A stretch of DNA of 64,000 nt, from NCBI GenBank assembly GCA_016185205.1, contig JACPOA010000082.1, forward strand, positions 18,050 to 82,049. Reading direction: 5' to 3'. The stretch is from Hyphomicrobiales bacterium. GTDB taxonomy: Bacteria; Pseudomonadota; Alphaproteobacteria; Rhizobiales; Xanthobacteraceae. Shown here piece after piece: positions 1 to 8,927 of the stretch (its first letter is position 1; every line of letters begins with the position of its first letter). The notes beneath the pieces are model-generated. The model made no database searches, was not told the origin of the DNA, and saw nothing but the letters and a program-made list of their open reading frames with translations. A program made the position numbers and the translations under genes.

Positions 1-129
1 CGGCGCCAGCGGCACCCGCGTCAGCCGCTCCGGGATGAAGACGTCCTGCACATGCAGGATCGGCAGCCCGAACAGCTGGCCGCCGATCATGGCGGTGACA
101 TATTCCTTCAGATGGGTTTCGCTGCTCAT
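1..129 (-). CDS. cheW: CheW-like chemotaxis coupling protein (N-terminal part)
   Basis: The start ATG (complement 127-129) opens a frame that runs off the left edge, so only the first 43 residues are present. They read as the start of a CheW domain: a short polar N-terminus, then a beta strand containing GGQLFGLPI and the downstream LHVQDVFIPERLTRVPLAP. CheW links chemoreceptors to CheA at the inner face of the membrane. It lies 10 bases downstream of cheA on the same strand, so the two are probably co-transcribed. The rest of the chemotaxis operon must lie to the left of the window. Confidence 0.85.
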   Translation of the reverse strand, partial: MSSETHLKEYVTAMIGGQLFGLPILHVQDVFIPERLTRVPLAP

Positions 130-139
130 GCTTTGCCCT

Positions 140-2752
140 TCACGCCGCGCAACCGACGGCGGTCTGTTCCTTGAGCGCCGCGATCAGTCCCTGCCGGTCG
201 AATTTGGCGACGTAATCGTGGAAGCCGACCTGGCGGCCGCGCTCGACCGCCTCGGCCGACACCACCGAGGACAGCGCGATCACCGGCAGGCCGGCGCAAC
301 GCGGATCGCCACGCAGGGCGAGCGCGAATTCGAAGCCGTCCATGTCGGGCATCTCGATGTCGGTGACGGCGACGTCGAAGCTGCGGCCCTCCTTGAGGAT
401 CGCCAGCGCCTCTTGCGCGGAGCCGACCGCGGTCACCTCGTAGCCGGCGGCCTGCAACACCGGCGTGAGCATGTTGCGGAAGAACGGGCTGTCGTCGACC
501 AGCAGCACCGAGCGCGGTTTCGTGCTGGCGCGCTGATCCTTGCGGCGGAACCAGTCTTCGAAGGCGAGCGGCAGGAAGTGGCCGACATCGATGATTTCGG
601 TGGCCTGGCCCTTGATGATGGCCGAGCCGAGCACGCCGGCATTGTCGCTGGCGACCTGAATATCGAGACGGTCTTCCACGATATCGACGATCTCGTCGAC
701 CACCAGCGCCATGGAGCGGGCCCCGTCCGTGAACACCAGCAGCGGCTGGGCGCCCTCGCCCTTCACGCGCACGCTCTCGTTCATGCTGACGAGCGGCATC
801 AGCGTGCCGCGGTATTGCACCATGTGGCGGCCGTTCGAGAGCTCGATCTTGCGGGCGTCGATTTCTTCCAACCGCGTGATGAGCGAAAGCGGCACCGCCT
901 TGAGCTGGCTCGACCCGGCGCGGAAAACGAGCAGCGAGGTGGTCTGCTCGGCGGGCACGGGGCTGCCGGCGGCGGCCTCGGCCGTCAGATGCGAGGTGAC
1001 CAGGCTGCCGAGCGCCTGCGCGACGCCGTTCGGATCGATGATCATGATCACCGAGCCGTCGCCGAGAATGGTGTTGCCGGAGAACATCGCGATATGGCGC
1101 AGCTTGCTCGACATCGGCTTCACCACGATTTCCTCGGTGTGAAACACGCTGTCGACGATGATGCCGAAGGTCTGTGCCCCGACCTGGGTGACGACGATGA
1201 ACCCGCTCGTGAGATCGCGATCCTTGGCCTGGCCAACGCCGAGCAGTTCGCTCAGGCGCGCGAGCGGCAGCAGCTTGTCGCGCAGCCGCAGCACCGCGGT
1301 GTCCTTGATGCGCTCGATGCGGTGCTCGCTGTTGCTGCGCGCGCGCACCAGTTCGATCACCGACAGCTGCGGGATCGCGAAGCGCTCGCCGCCGGCCTCC
1401 ACGATCAACGCCGCGACGATGGCGAGCGTGAGCGGGATCTTGATGGTGAAGCTCAGACCCACGCCGGCGACCGACTTGACGTCGATGGTGCCGCCGATCT
1501 GGTCGATATTGTTGCGCACCACGTCCATGCCGACGCCGCGGCCGGAGACGTTGGTGATGGTCGCGGCGGTGGAAAAGCCGGGAGTGAAAATGAACTTGTG
1601 AATGTGCGCTTCCGACAGCTTGTCGATGTCGGCTTCGGAGGCGAGCCCCTGCGCCACCGCCTTGGCCTTGATACGCGCAGTATCGAGCCCGCGGCCGTCA
1701 TCGGCGACCTGGATAATGATGTAGCCGCCCTCGTGATAGGCCGACAGCCAGATACGGCCGTGCTCGGGCTTGCCGGCGGCGCGCCGCTGCTCGGGCGTTT
1801 CCAGGCCGTGGTCGGCCGAGTTGCGCACCATATGGGTGAGCGGGTCCTTGATCAGATCGAGCACCTGGCGGTCGAGCTCGGTCTCGGCGCCCTGCATTTC
1901 CAGATCGATCTGCTTGCCGAGTTCGTTGGAGAGATCGCGCACGATGCGCGGCAGCTTCTGCCAGGCATTGCCGATCGGCTGCATGCGCGTCTTCATCACG
2001 CCTTCCTGCAGCTCGGCGGTGACATTGGACAGCCGTTGCAGCGGGGTCTTGAATTCGGAATCCTGGTGGCGGCGCACGATCTCGAGCAGCTGGTTACGCG
2101 TGAGCACTAGTTCGGACACCATCGTCATGAGATTTTCGAGCGTATCGACGGTGACCCGTATCGACTGATGGCCGCCTTTGGCGGCGGCGTCATCCTTCGC
2201 GGCGTCGGCCGGCGCCGGCTTGGCGTGTTTCACAACCGGCGGATCGACCGGGGTTTCGCGGAATGCGCGCTCGAGGTCGTCGAGCGAGTCCTCGCCCGGC
2301 CGCAGCGGCCGTTCGAGCACTTGCGGCGCCAGCGTGCCGACCGCTTTTTTCGGCGCCGCCGGCGCGGCGGATGAGCCGACCCGTTCGACCATGCGCTCCA
2401 GATCGGCGATCAGATCGGCATCGGCGCCGTCCGGCTCGCGCTGGTCGCGTTCGAGCGAGTCCAGAATCTCCTTGATGCGGTCAATGGTGGCGAGCACCAG
2501 CGTGACGGCGTCGTTGGTCGCCGGCAGGCCGTCGCGAAACTTGCCCATCAGCGTCTCGGCGGCGTGCGCAAGCGCTTCCAGGCGCGGCAAATTGAGGAAG
2601 CCGCAGGTCCCCTTGATGGTGTGGACGAGACGGAAGATGTTAGCGAGGATCTTGGCGTTGTTGGGATCCTGTTCGAAACGCACGAGCTCGACGTCGACGA
2701 CGTCGAGACTTTCGTTGGTCTCGGTCACGAAATCCCGCAGTAACTCGTCCAT
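140..2752 (-). CDS. cheA: Hybrid chemotaxis histidine kinase CheA with C-terminal receiver domain
   Basis: 870 residues. Domain order: Hpt domain (about 1-105, phospho-acceptor His44 in RLVHTIKG), a Pro/Ala-rich linker, dimerisation helices (about 200-265), an HATPase domain with N-box around residues 307-314 (HMVRNSAD) and glycine-rich DDGRGL and GRGVGMDVV boxes, CheW-like regulatory region (about 450-730), and a REC domain (about 745-865, acceptor Asp in VTDIEMPDMDG). It autophosphorylates in response to chemoreceptors and passes phosphate to CheY/CheB-type regulators. The added REC domain makes it a hybrid CheA, common in alphaproteobacteria and usually thought to act as a phosphate sink or tuning module. 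It is directly upstream of cheW. Confidence 0.95.
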   Translation of the reverse strand: MDELLRDFVTETNESLDVVDVELVRFEQDPNNAKILANIFRLVHTIKGTCGFLNLPRLEALAHAAETLMGKFRDGLPATNDAVTLVLATIDRIKEILDSLERDQREPDGADADLIADLERMVERVGSSAAPAAPKKAVGTLAPQVLERPLRPGEDSLDDLERAFRETPVDPPVVKHAKPAPADAAKDDAAAKGGHQSIRVTVDTLENLMTMVSELVLTRNQLLEIVRRHQDSEFKTPLQRLSNVTAELQEGVMKTRMQPIGNAWQKLPRIVRDLSNELGKQIDLEMQGAETELDRQVLDLIKDPLTHMVRNSADHGLETPEQRRAAGKPEHGRIWLSAYHEGGYIIIQVADDGRGLDTARIKAKAVAQGLASEADIDKLSEAHIHKFIFTPGFSTAATITNVSGRGVGMDVVRNNIDQIGGTIDVKSVAGVGLSFTIKIPLTLAIVAALIVEAGGERFAIPQLSVIELVRARSNSEHRIERIKDTAVLRLRDKLLPLARLSELLGVGQAKDRDLTSGFIVVTQVGAQTFGIIVDSVFHTEEIVVKPMSSKLRHIAMFSGNTILGDGSVIMIIDPNGVAQALGSLVTSHLTAEAAAGSPVPAEQTTSLLVFRAGSSQLKAVPLSLITRLEEIDARKIELSNGRHMVQYRGTLMPLVSMNESVRVKGEGAQPLLVFTDGARSMALVVDEIVDIVEDRLDIQVASDNAGVLGSAIIKGQATEIIDVGHFLPLAFEDWFRRKDQRASTKPRSVLLVDDSPFFRNMLTPVLQAAGYEVTAVGSAQEALAILKEGRSFDVAVTDIEMPDMDGFEFALALRGDPRCAGLPVIALSSVVSAEAVERGRQVGFHDYVAKFDRQGLIAALKEQTAVGCAA

Positions 2753-2920
2753 GAAAATACGCCTTCGTCGACGGGACGCGGCCCACCTGCCACGTCCCGT
2801 GGAACTCGGACCAGTGTGTCGACGAAGGGTTTAATTTTAGTTGCGGTACCGGCGGACGGATGGCCGTCTTAAGGTCTTGTTAATAGGCAAAAGCCGCCGG
2901 CCATCGCGCATAAACGCCGT

Positions 2921-3556
2921 TTATTGAGCGGAGATCACCACAACCTCGCCATCCATCGCCATGGTGGCTTTGACGCCGCAGGCCTTGGCCAGCAGACCGG
3001 CATAGAATGGCTGGATACGGTGGGCGTCGAGCGCCTCGGCGCCGGCCTCGGCCGCCAGCAGCGGCGGCACGTTGGGGGGAACTTTGGCATTGGTGCCGGC
3101 GGCGGTGATCTTGAAACCCATGGTGTCGCCCGCGCCAATGGGATCGATGGTGAGCTTGCCGCCACGCGGGATGGCCTGCCCGGCAATCAGCAGCATATTG
3201 AGCAGCAGCTTGACCCGGTTCTTGGCCAACAGCACGCGCGGCAGGTTCCAGGCGAGCTTGGTCTTGTCGTCCTCCAGGAATCCGCGGGATATCTTCTCGG
3301 CATCGCCGGTGTCGATCTGGGCGCCGGCGGAACCGGCGGCGCCGAAGGCGATGCGGCAGAATTGCAGCTTGGCGGAGGCGGTGGTGGCGCTCTTCTTGAT
3401 CAGATCGAGCGCGAACTTCTTGGTCTCCTCGTCCTTGCCTTCCTCCAGAACTTCCAGGCCGTTGACGATGGCGCCGACCGGGCTGATCAAATCGTGGCAG
3501 ACGCGCGAGCACAGCAACGCGGCAAGATCGAGCGCTTCGATGGAAGATCCGGACAT
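2921..3556 (-). CDS. chpT: Histidine phosphotransferase ChpT
   Basis: 211 residues when started at MSGSSIEALD (ATG at complement 3554-3556), which fits the family length better than longer in-frame starts. The N-terminal helix pair carries the phospho-accepting His in SRVCHDLISPVGAI. The rest is a degenerate GHKL-like fold lacking clear ATP-binding boxes, as expected for ChpT. In alphaproteobacteria ChpT relays phosphate from CckA to CtrA and CpdR in cell-cycle control. It is divergent from cysQ and 168 bases upstream of cheA on the same strand. The assignment rests on the diagnostic His motif and overall pattern. Confidence 0.88.
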   Translation of the reverse strand: MSGSSIEALDLAALLCSRVCHDLISPVGAIVNGLEVLEEGKDEETKKFALDLIKKSATTASAKLQFCRIAFGAAGSAGAQIDTGDAEKISRGFLEDDKTKLAWNLPRVLLAKNRVKLLLNMLLIAGQAIPRGGKLTIDPIGAGDTMGFKITAAGTNAKVPPNVPPLLAAEAGAEALDAHRIQPFYAGLLAKACGVKATMAMDGEVVVISAQ

Positions 3557-3687
3557 GGACTGGTCTCCGCTGGGCGTGCAGGGTGCGAACCGAGACTGGC
3601 GAATCGCCGATGGTATCGACTTGCGCGCGTGATACACCGCACCCGCGCAACCGCCAAGGACCGCCCGCCACGACAAGGACCGGCCAC

Positions 3688-4518
3688 GTGACACCCGATT
3701 ACGAAATCCCGCCCGCCCAAGCCGGCAAACTGCTGGTCGAACTGACCGCGATCGTGGCGCGCGCATGCGCGGTGATCCGCACGCTCTCGGCCGCCAGCGT
3801 GTCGCATCGGCTCAAGCCCGACCAATCGCCGGTGACGGCCGCCGACGAGGCGTCCGAGGCGGAAATCCTGCAAGGCTTGGCGCGGCTGCTGCCGGGAGTT
3901 CCCGTCGTTTCCGAGGAAATGGCCGGAGCCAAGGCACCGCCGGCCCTCGGTCGCAGCTTCGTCATGGTGGACCCGCTCGACGGCACCAAGGAATTTCTCG
4001 CCGGTTCCGATCAGTTCACCGTCAATCTCGCGATCGTCACAGGCGGTGTGCCGATCGCCGGCATTGTCGCAGCGCCTAACCGCGGCCAGCTCTGGCGCGG
4101 CATTGTCGGCGACAAGGCCGAGCGTCTGCGCTTGCTCCCGGAGGGCGCCGACCAGCCGCAGCCGATCCGCACGCGGCGCTGGCCGAGCCCAGGCGCGGTG
4201 GCGGCGGTCAGCCGCTCGCATCTTGACCCCAACACCGTTGCCTTCCTCGACCGTCTCTCACCGATCACGCGCCAGCCCAGCGGCTCGGCGATCAAGTTCT
4301 GCCAAATCGCGGAAGGTGCGATCGATGTCTATCCAAGGCTCGCCACCACCTGCGAATGGGACGTGGCGGCCGGACATGCGCTGGTGGTCGCGGCCGGCGG
4401 CATTGTCACGAGCCCGCAGGGCACGGCGCTGCCTTATGGCCGCGTGGCGGAAAACTTCCGCGTGCCGGCCTTTATCGCCTGGGGCGATCCGGCCAAGGCC
4501 GCGTCGGTCGCAAGCTAG
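3688..4518 (+). CDS. cysQ: 3'(2'),5'-bisphosphate nucleotidase CysQ
   Basis: 276 residues from a GTG start (3688-3690) preceded by an AAGGAC ribosome-binding site. A longer reading frame to 3583 exists, but it has no good Shine-Dalgarno and adds non-family sequence. Inositol-monophosphatase superfamily motifs are clear: the metal-binding DPLDGTKEF and the C-terminal EWDVAAGHAL. CysQ hydrolyses 3'-phosphoadenosine 5'-phosphate produced in sulfate assimilation, and some homologues act on inositol phosphates. It is divergent from chpT. A palindromic repeat follows immediately after the stop codon. Confidence 0.93.
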   Translation: MTPDYEIPPAQAGKLLVELTAIVARACAVIRTLSAASVSHRLKPDQSPVTAADEASEAEILQGLARLLPGVPVVSEEMAGAKAPPALGRSFVMVDPLDGTKEFLAGSDQFTVNLAIVTGGVPIAGIVAAPNRGQLWRGIVGDKAERLRLLPEGADQPQPIRTRRWPSPGAVAAVSRSHLDPNTVAFLDRLSPITRQPSGSAIKFCQIAEGAIDVYPRLATTCEWDVAAGHALVVAAGGIVTSPQGTALPYGRVAENFRVPAFIAWGDPAKAASVAS

Positions 4519-4617
4519 CGCATGATCCCGAAAAGTGGGAACCGGTTTTCGGAAAAGATCATGCGCAAGCAAAATGTTAGGGACGGAGCTGATTCAGTCT
4601 GAATGGATCAGACTCTA
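4518..4617. repeat. Palindromic rhizobial-type intergenic repeat (copy 1)
   Basis: Positions 4518-4566 form a near-perfect inverted repeat with arms beginning GCGCATGATC and centre GGAACCGGTTTTC. A second small hairpin (CAGTCTGAATGGATCAGACT, around 4593-4612) follows. The main element recurs in the opposite orientation at 48770-48818. It overlaps the cysQ stop and may act as a bidirectional transcript end between the convergent cysQ and YHS genes. Confidence 0.8.
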
Positions 4618-4632
4618 GCCCGGCGGCGACCA

Positions 4633-5124
4633 TCAGCGCCCGATGGTGCGCGCGACCGCCGGCCATTTGCGCTCGGCGGATTCGATGATGCGGCCCGGTT
4701 CGGCCACGAAGGCGGCGCGCGCCTTGGCGTCGTAGAAGAGATAAAGCCGCCCGCCGACCACCACCCAGAACAGCGGGTGACCCGGCACCGAGGCGCCACG
4801 CGCGACTGCCACCGGGTCGTAGCCGCCAAAGCGCGGGCTATAGACCTCGGGGTGGTCGGAAAAGGCCGCCTTATTGCCCTCGTTGCGAAACCGCCAGACC
4901 GCGCCGTCCAGGCTCAATTCCATGTCCGGCCGGCCGAATTTTGGCTTGCCGTCGGTGAAATAGGCCACCGGATCGAAGCCGCTGATGGCCAGACCGGTGT
5001 GTGTGTTCACTACGGTCGGGTCGGCAGTGGCCGCCAGCGAAAAGAGTGGTGCTAAAATACCACAACCCAGGACAAGCCCGACCAGGGCCAAGTGCGACTT
5101 CCGTTGTGGCCGTGCTGCAGTCAT
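4633..5124 (-). CDS. Secreted or membrane-anchored YHS domain protein
   Basis: 163 residues. There is a basic N-terminus followed by a hydrophobic segment (about 12-32) that could be a signal peptide or anchor. A YHS-type domain follows: ISGFDPVAYFTDGKPKFG, then DMELSLDGAVWRFRNEGNKAAF and HPEVYSPRFGGYDPVAVARG. The family is associated with metal or copper handling, but the specific role of this secreted alphaproteobacterial group is not established. It is convergent with cysQ across the palindromic repeat and divergent from the EipA-like gene. Confidence 0.8.
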   Translation of the reverse strand: MTAARPQRKSHLALVGLVLGCGILAPLFSLAATADPTVVNTHTGLAISGFDPVAYFTDGKPKFGRPDMELSLDGAVWRFRNEGNKAAFSDHPEVYSPRFGGYDPVAVARGASVPGHPLFWVVVGGRLYLFYDAKARAAFVAEPGRIIESAERKWPAVARTIGR

Positions 5125-5232
5125 AGTTCTCGGTGATATTCGAGCGATTCGAGGCGCGTTTTCCTCGCCACACTAACGCCGTCGGCGTGAGTAACCAGTT
5201 AAACGGGGCCTCATCATCCAATGGAGCATTCA

Positions 5233-5805
5233 ATGCGCGCGACCTTGCGCCTTGCGATCTTGACGCTGGCCCTGCTCGCCTTCGGCGCCGACTTCGCCCT
5301 CGCCCAATCCGACCGGCGGCCCGGCACTTTTTCCGCCGACGAGCTGGTGCACGAAGGCCATCGCTTTTTCGGCACGGTGTCGCGCGGCCTGGCGCAGGTG
5401 GTGGAGAGAGCCGTCAGCCGCTGGGGCCAGCCCAATGGCTATGTCCTCGGCCAGGAAGGCAGCGGCGCTTTCGTGGTGGGCTTACGCTACGGCGACGGCA
5501 AGCTCTATACCAAGAATGCCGGCGACCGGCGCGTGTTCTGGGAGGGCCCGTCAATCGGCTTCGACACCGGCGGTGAAGGAGCTCGCACCATGATGCTGGT
5601 TTACAATCTGCCGGCGACCGAGGCGATCTACCAGCGCTTCGGCGGCCTCGACGGTTCGGCCTATTTCATCGGCGGTTTCGGCATGACCGCGCTGACCGCG
5701 AACAATATCGTGGTGGTTCCCATCCGTTCCGGCGTCGGCCTGCGGCTCGGCGCCAATATCGGCTACCTCAAGTTCACGCCGAAGGCGACCTGGAACCCGT
5801 TCTGA
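5233..5805 (+). CDS. EipA-like envelope integrity protein (DUF1134)
   Basis: 190 residues, starting at the ATG at 5233, which has GGAG six bases upstream. The ATG at 5221 is in frame but lacks a site. A signal peptide (residues 1-20, cleaved after ALAQ) precedes a compact domain with GPSIGFDTGGEGARTMMLVY and the C-terminal half typical of DUF1134. In Brucella the homologue EipA is a periplasmic envelope-integrity protein. Transcribed alone in this context. Family assignment is strong; the molecular activity is unknown. Confidence 0.88.
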   Translation: MRATLRLAILTLALLAFGADFALAQSDRRPGTFSADELVHEGHRFFGTVSRGLAQVVERAVSRWGQPNGYVLGQEGSGAFVVGLRYGDGKLYTKNAGDRRVFWEGPSIGFDTGGEGARTMMLVYNLPATEAIYQRFGGLDGSAYFIGGFGMTALTANNIVVVPIRSGVGLRLGANIGYLKFTPKATWNPF

Positions 5806-5967
5806 TCGCCATCATTCTCCTCATTATAGAAGAACGGCCCGCATAACGTCGGCGACGCGGACCCCGGGTTTAGGTTAATCTGGGGTTACGCTGGTGGACC
5901 TCGCCCCGCCATGTCATGGTTTCCGCGGGGTTTACGCGGGTTTTGGGTGAGTTTGGAGGCGTCGTTC

Positions 5968-7245
5968 ATGATTGAACCGATCATGTATTTCGGGATCGGG
6001 TTTCTGGTCGCAGCCCTCATCGGACTTGTCGTCGTCCCCCTCGTGCATGGCCGCGCGGTGCGGTTGACCATGCGCCGGTTGGAGGCCGCGACCCCGCTGT
6101 CGATGGCTGAAATCCAGGCCGACAAGGATCAACTGCGCGCCGAGTTCGCGATGTCGACGCGGCGCCTCGAAATGAGCGTCGAAAATCTCAAGACCAAGAG
6201 CACCAGCCAGCTTGCCGAGCTCGGCAAGAAAGGCGACGCCATCAACCGGCTCAAGGTCGAGCTGGGCGAAAAGACCGCCACTATTTTCGCGCTGGAAGCG
6301 CGCGACAAGGCGCTACGCGATCAGCTGCGCACCACCGAGCAGGAATTCTCCCTCAAGACCGGCACCATGCTCGACGCCCAGCGCGCGCTCGCCGACAAGG
6401 AAGCCGAACTCGCCAAGCTGATCAGCGAACTGGACGAGCGCTCCAGCACGGCCGACGCCCAGAAGGTCGACATCGTCTCGCTCAAGACCCAGGTCGAGGC
6501 GCTGAAAGAACGGCTCGACGAGGCCGGCAACGAACTCAAGGCGGTGGAAGACCGCCGCGACGCCGAGCGGGTCGAGCTCAAGGCGGCGACGCAGGAATTG
6601 TCGGAAGAGCGCGGCAAGGTCGAGAATCTCGGGCGCCGCGTCTCCGAACTCGAGCAGGCGCTGATCGCGCAGACCACCGAGGCCGAACTCCTCGGCCGCC
6701 GCGCCCAGGATCTGGAAACCCGGCTCGGCGAACAGTCGCGACTGCTGGCCGAGAGCGAATTCGAACTCAAGCAGCTGCGCGGCCAGATCGAAACGGCGCG
6801 CAAGACCGAAGGCGATCTGCGCACTGCCATTGCCGAGATCGACGGCCGCACCAGTGCGGCGACCGAAAAGCTGCGGGCCGAGAATGCCCGGCTGCAGGCC
6901 GAGACCGACCGCATGAAGGACGAGCGCGACCGGGTCGCCACCGAGCTTGGCCACATGAAACGCGAAACCGAGGAATCCTGGGCCTCCGAGCGGGTGGAGA
7001 ACGCCCTGCTGCGCGAGCGCATCAACGACGTCGCGGCCGAAGTGGCGCGGCTGGCCTCGGCGCTGGAAGGCCCGAACTCGCCGATCGAGGCGATCCTGGC
7101 CGCCGAAACCGCGCACGGTCACGGAACCAACGGCACCGTACACGCCGAAGCCGATCCGGCGAGCGGCAACCTCGCCGACCGCATCCGCGCGCTGCAGACC
7201 CATGCCTCGCGCGCACCGCATGGCGACGAGCCTAAGCGGAACTAA
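5968..7245 (+). CDS. Membrane-anchored long coiled-coil protein
   Basis: 425 residues from the ATG at 5968, chosen because GGAGG lies at 5955-5959; upstream in-frame ATGs lack such a site. One transmembrane segment (about residues 5-25, GIGFLVAALIGLVVVPLVHG) is followed by a nearly continuous heptad-rich, Glu/Lys/Arg/Leu-rich coiled coil (about 40-380) and a short tail with a His/Gly patch. This architecture is widely conserved in Hyphomicrobiales as a hypothetical membrane protein. The role is unknown; a scaffold or envelope tether is plausible. Stand-alone gene upstream of tRNA-Val. Confidence 0.75.
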   Translation: MIEPIMYFGIGFLVAALIGLVVVPLVHGRAVRLTMRRLEAATPLSMAEIQADKDQLRAEFAMSTRRLEMSVENLKTKSTSQLAELGKKGDAINRLKVELGEKTATIFALEARDKALRDQLRTTEQEFSLKTGTMLDAQRALADKEAELAKLISELDERSSTADAQKVDIVSLKTQVEALKERLDEAGNELKAVEDRRDAERVELKAATQELSEERGKVENLGRRVSELEQALIAQTTEAELLGRRAQDLETRLGEQSRLLAESEFELKQLRGQIETARKTEGDLRTAIAEIDGRTSAATEKLRAENARLQAETDRMKDERDRVATELGHMKRETEESWASERVENALLRERINDVAAEVARLASALEGPNSPIEAILAAETAHGHGTNGTVHAEADPASGNLADRIRALQTHASRAPHGDEPKRN

Positions 7246-7295
7246 GGGCCAGAATTAAAAGCTGGAAATAAGCCTTGGCCACCAGCGGCTTCGCC

Positions 7296-7325
7296 TTGAC
7301 ACCTCTCCGACGCACTCCTTATATC
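7296..7325 (+). promoter_or_regulatory. Sigma-70-type promoter of tRNA-Val
   Basis: TTGACA at 7296-7301 and TATATC at 7320-7325 are separated by 18 bases. The tRNA begins 18 bases after the -10 element. Confidence 0.7.
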
Positions 7326-7343
7326 GCCCGGCCGTAACTGGCC

Positions 7344-7418
7344 GGGCGCTTAGCTCAGCGGGAGAGCGTTCCCTTCACACGGGAGAGGTCATAGGTTCGA
7401 TCCCTATAGCGCCCACCA
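7344..7418 (+). tRNA. tRNA-Val (anticodon CAC)
   Basis: A full cloverleaf: acceptor GGGCGCT pairs with AGCGCCC, the D arm is GCTC...GAGC, and the anticodon stem TTCCC/GGGAG carries loop TTCACAC (anticodon CAC at loop positions 34-36). The T arm contains GGTTCGATCC, and CCA is encoded (7416-7418). It reads GUG codons. Confidence 0.96.
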
Positions 7419-7419
7419 T

Positions 7420-8064
7420 TCAATCCTCTGTTTTCAATTTCTCGCTATCAGTTTCCATCCTGACGAAACGGTTGGTTAGTTCAGCAAGCTCACGGTAGAA
7501 ATTGCTCTTCGCGCCAGCTTTGACGGCTGCCGTGAAAGGCCCGATCCAGGCCCTGAGGTGCTCGTCGAGAAAACGTTTTCGCAAACTCGCCGTTGACGTC
7601 AATGCGCCGATCTCGTTGAACTGCTGCGCTTGGTTTTCCCGGTAAATGAGCAGATAGAAAAACTCAAGCTCGACCGCGATGTGATCGGGCAGCTCGCGAA
7701 ATTCATCGTCGATCTCGAATCCACCCTCTCGGTAAAGCTCCAGGACCGCCATCGTCGAATCCTGCATCAGGGTCTTCTCGCCGCTCAACCAGACCGAGCC
7801 GTAGGGCTGAGCAATGGTTTCTGTAGGGCCGAGGAAAAGGCGGGTGTAATCGAGCAGAAGGTCGTCGAGCGCGTCAGCGGAGAAAGCCTCACCAAGCCGG
7901 GCCGCGCCCGCCGCAAGGTCCGGATAAATTCGCTTCGCCGCGTCGAGCATCGAATCGAAGACCTTCTCTTCCGCGAACTCCGAGCCAGGCTCGTAGTAGC
8001 AGGCTGCCAATAAGCGGCAGAGAGTTTCGCGGGCGGCGCCCTTGTTGTGGTCGTAATGCGGCAT
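7420..8064 (-). CDS. TorD/DmsD-family molybdoenzyme chaperone
   Basis: 214 residues from the ATG at complement 8062-8064 (AGGA upstream). A longer start at 8154 would overlap the ferredoxin gene and contain a hairpin, so I prefer the short form. All-helical TorD-like pattern: LLLDYTRLFLGP near residue 75, then ELPDHIAVELEFFYLLI. These chaperones bind the Tat leader and apo-catalytic subunit of DMSO-reductase-family enzymes and help molybdenum-cofactor insertion before export. It is the last gene of the molybdoenzyme operon and abuts the tRNA-Val gene tail to tail. Confidence 0.88.
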   Translation of the reverse strand: MPHYDHNKGAARETLCRLLAACYYEPGSEFAEEKVFDSMLDAAKRIYPDLAAGAARLGEAFSADALDDLLLDYTRLFLGPTETIAQPYGSVWLSGEKTLMQDSTMAVLELYREGGFEIDDEFRELPDHIAVELEFFYLLIYRENQAQQFNEIGALTSTASLRKRFLDEHLRAWIGPFTAAVKAGAKSNFYRELAELTNRFVRMETDSEKLKTED

Positions 8065-8075
8065 ACGGAATCCTG

Positions 8076-8106
8076 AAAAGAAAAAGGGGCGGGGTTGGCC
8101 CGCCCC
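8076..8106 (-). terminator. Hairpin with T-run between ferredoxin and chaperone genes
   Basis: Read on the minus strand, GGGGCGGG (8106-8099) pairs with CCCGCCCC (8093-8086) across a 5-base loop and is followed by TTTTTCTTTT (8085-8076). This is the form of an intrinsic terminator. It lies inside the operon, 20 bases after the ferredoxin stop and 12 bases before the chaperone start, so it may lower chaperone expression relative to the enzyme subunits. Confidence 0.75.
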
Positions 8107-8125
8107 CAATTTAAGATATGCGCCT

Positions 8126-8896
8126 TCAAACTCTGGCGCTGTATTTGCCGACATAATGGACGTTCGGCTTGGTGCCCTTTTTCTCCTGCAGGCGGAATGA
8201 CTTCTCCGCCTTCAGCACCTTGGCGATCTCGGAATTCGGATCGTCCTGATCGCCGAAGATGCGGGCTTTCGCGGGGCAGGCCTCGACGCATGCCGGTTGC
8301 AGGCCGTTGCTGGTACGGTGATAACAGAAAGTGCACTTCTCGACGATACCGGCCTTGCGGATCGGCTGGACGTCTCCCGCCTCGAACTGGTTCATCGCGG
8401 GGGTTGCCGCCCCCGCCGCCTTTGCCGTTTCGGCTGCCGAAGACGTAATGCCTGCGAGCATGACCGACGTGCTGGTCCACTGCGGCTGGGCGTCGCCCTC
8501 CCGGGCGTTGAAGCTGATCACGCTGTAGGTCTCGCCGGAAAGGCTCGCATCGGTGAGTTCCACTTGGCTGTACGGGCAGGCCATCTGGCAACTCCGGCAC
8601 CCGATGCAAAGCGCGTTGTCGTGCAACGTGATGCCTTCCGGCGTCTTGTACATCGCCTTCGGAGTGACCGGACAAGCCTTGACGCAGGGGGCGTCGGTGC
8701 AGTGATTGCACGACACCGGTATCACCGTCTGCGTCACCTTCGGGAATTTTCCCTCGGTCTTTATTATGAAGTCGGCCCAGTTGAAACTCTGGCCGCCCGC
8801 GCGGGTGCGGGTGTTGTTCTCGGCTTTGCAGGCAAGTGCGCAGTTTCCGCAACCGACGCAACGCCGCAGGTCGATGACCATTCCAAGCCTTGCCAT
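8126..8896 (-). CDS. Four-cluster [4Fe-4S] ferredoxin subunit of molybdoenzyme (DmsB/ArrB type)
   Basis: 256 residues starting MARLGMVIDL. I chose the ATG at complement 8894-8896 because GGAG lies 7 bases upstream; the ATG two codons earlier has only one base of spacing. Four cysteine groups: CVGCGNCALAC, CNHCTDAPCVKAC, CIGCRSCQMAC and CTFCYHR...CVEAC, enough for four [4Fe-4S] clusters. There is no leader, as usual for subunits exported by hitchhiking on a Tat-carrying partner. It transfers electrons to or from the catalytic subunit encoded 31 bases upstream. No membrane-anchor gene is adjacent. Confidence 0.92.
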   Translation of the reverse strand: MARLGMVIDLRRCVGCGNCALACKAENNTRTRAGGQSFNWADFIIKTEGKFPKVTQTVIPVSCNHCTDAPCVKACPVTPKAMYKTPEGITLHDNALCIGCRSCQMACPYSQVELTDASLSGETYSVISFNAREGDAQPQWTSTSVMLAGITSSAAETAKAAGAATPAMNQFEAGDVQPIRKAGIVEKCTFCYHRTSNGLQPACVEACPAKARIFGDQDDPNSEIAKVLKAEKSFRLQEKKGTKPNVHYVGKYSARV

Positions 8897-8927
8897 CTTC
8901 ATTCTCCTTCAGCACCGGGTTGCGAAA

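Noticed and set aside
35..2110. Long plus-strand open frame of 691 codons
   Set aside because: It lies antisense to cheA, is Arg/His/Ala/Asp-rich in the manner of a GC-rich shadow frame, and has no recognisable domain. cheA is unambiguous on the other strand.
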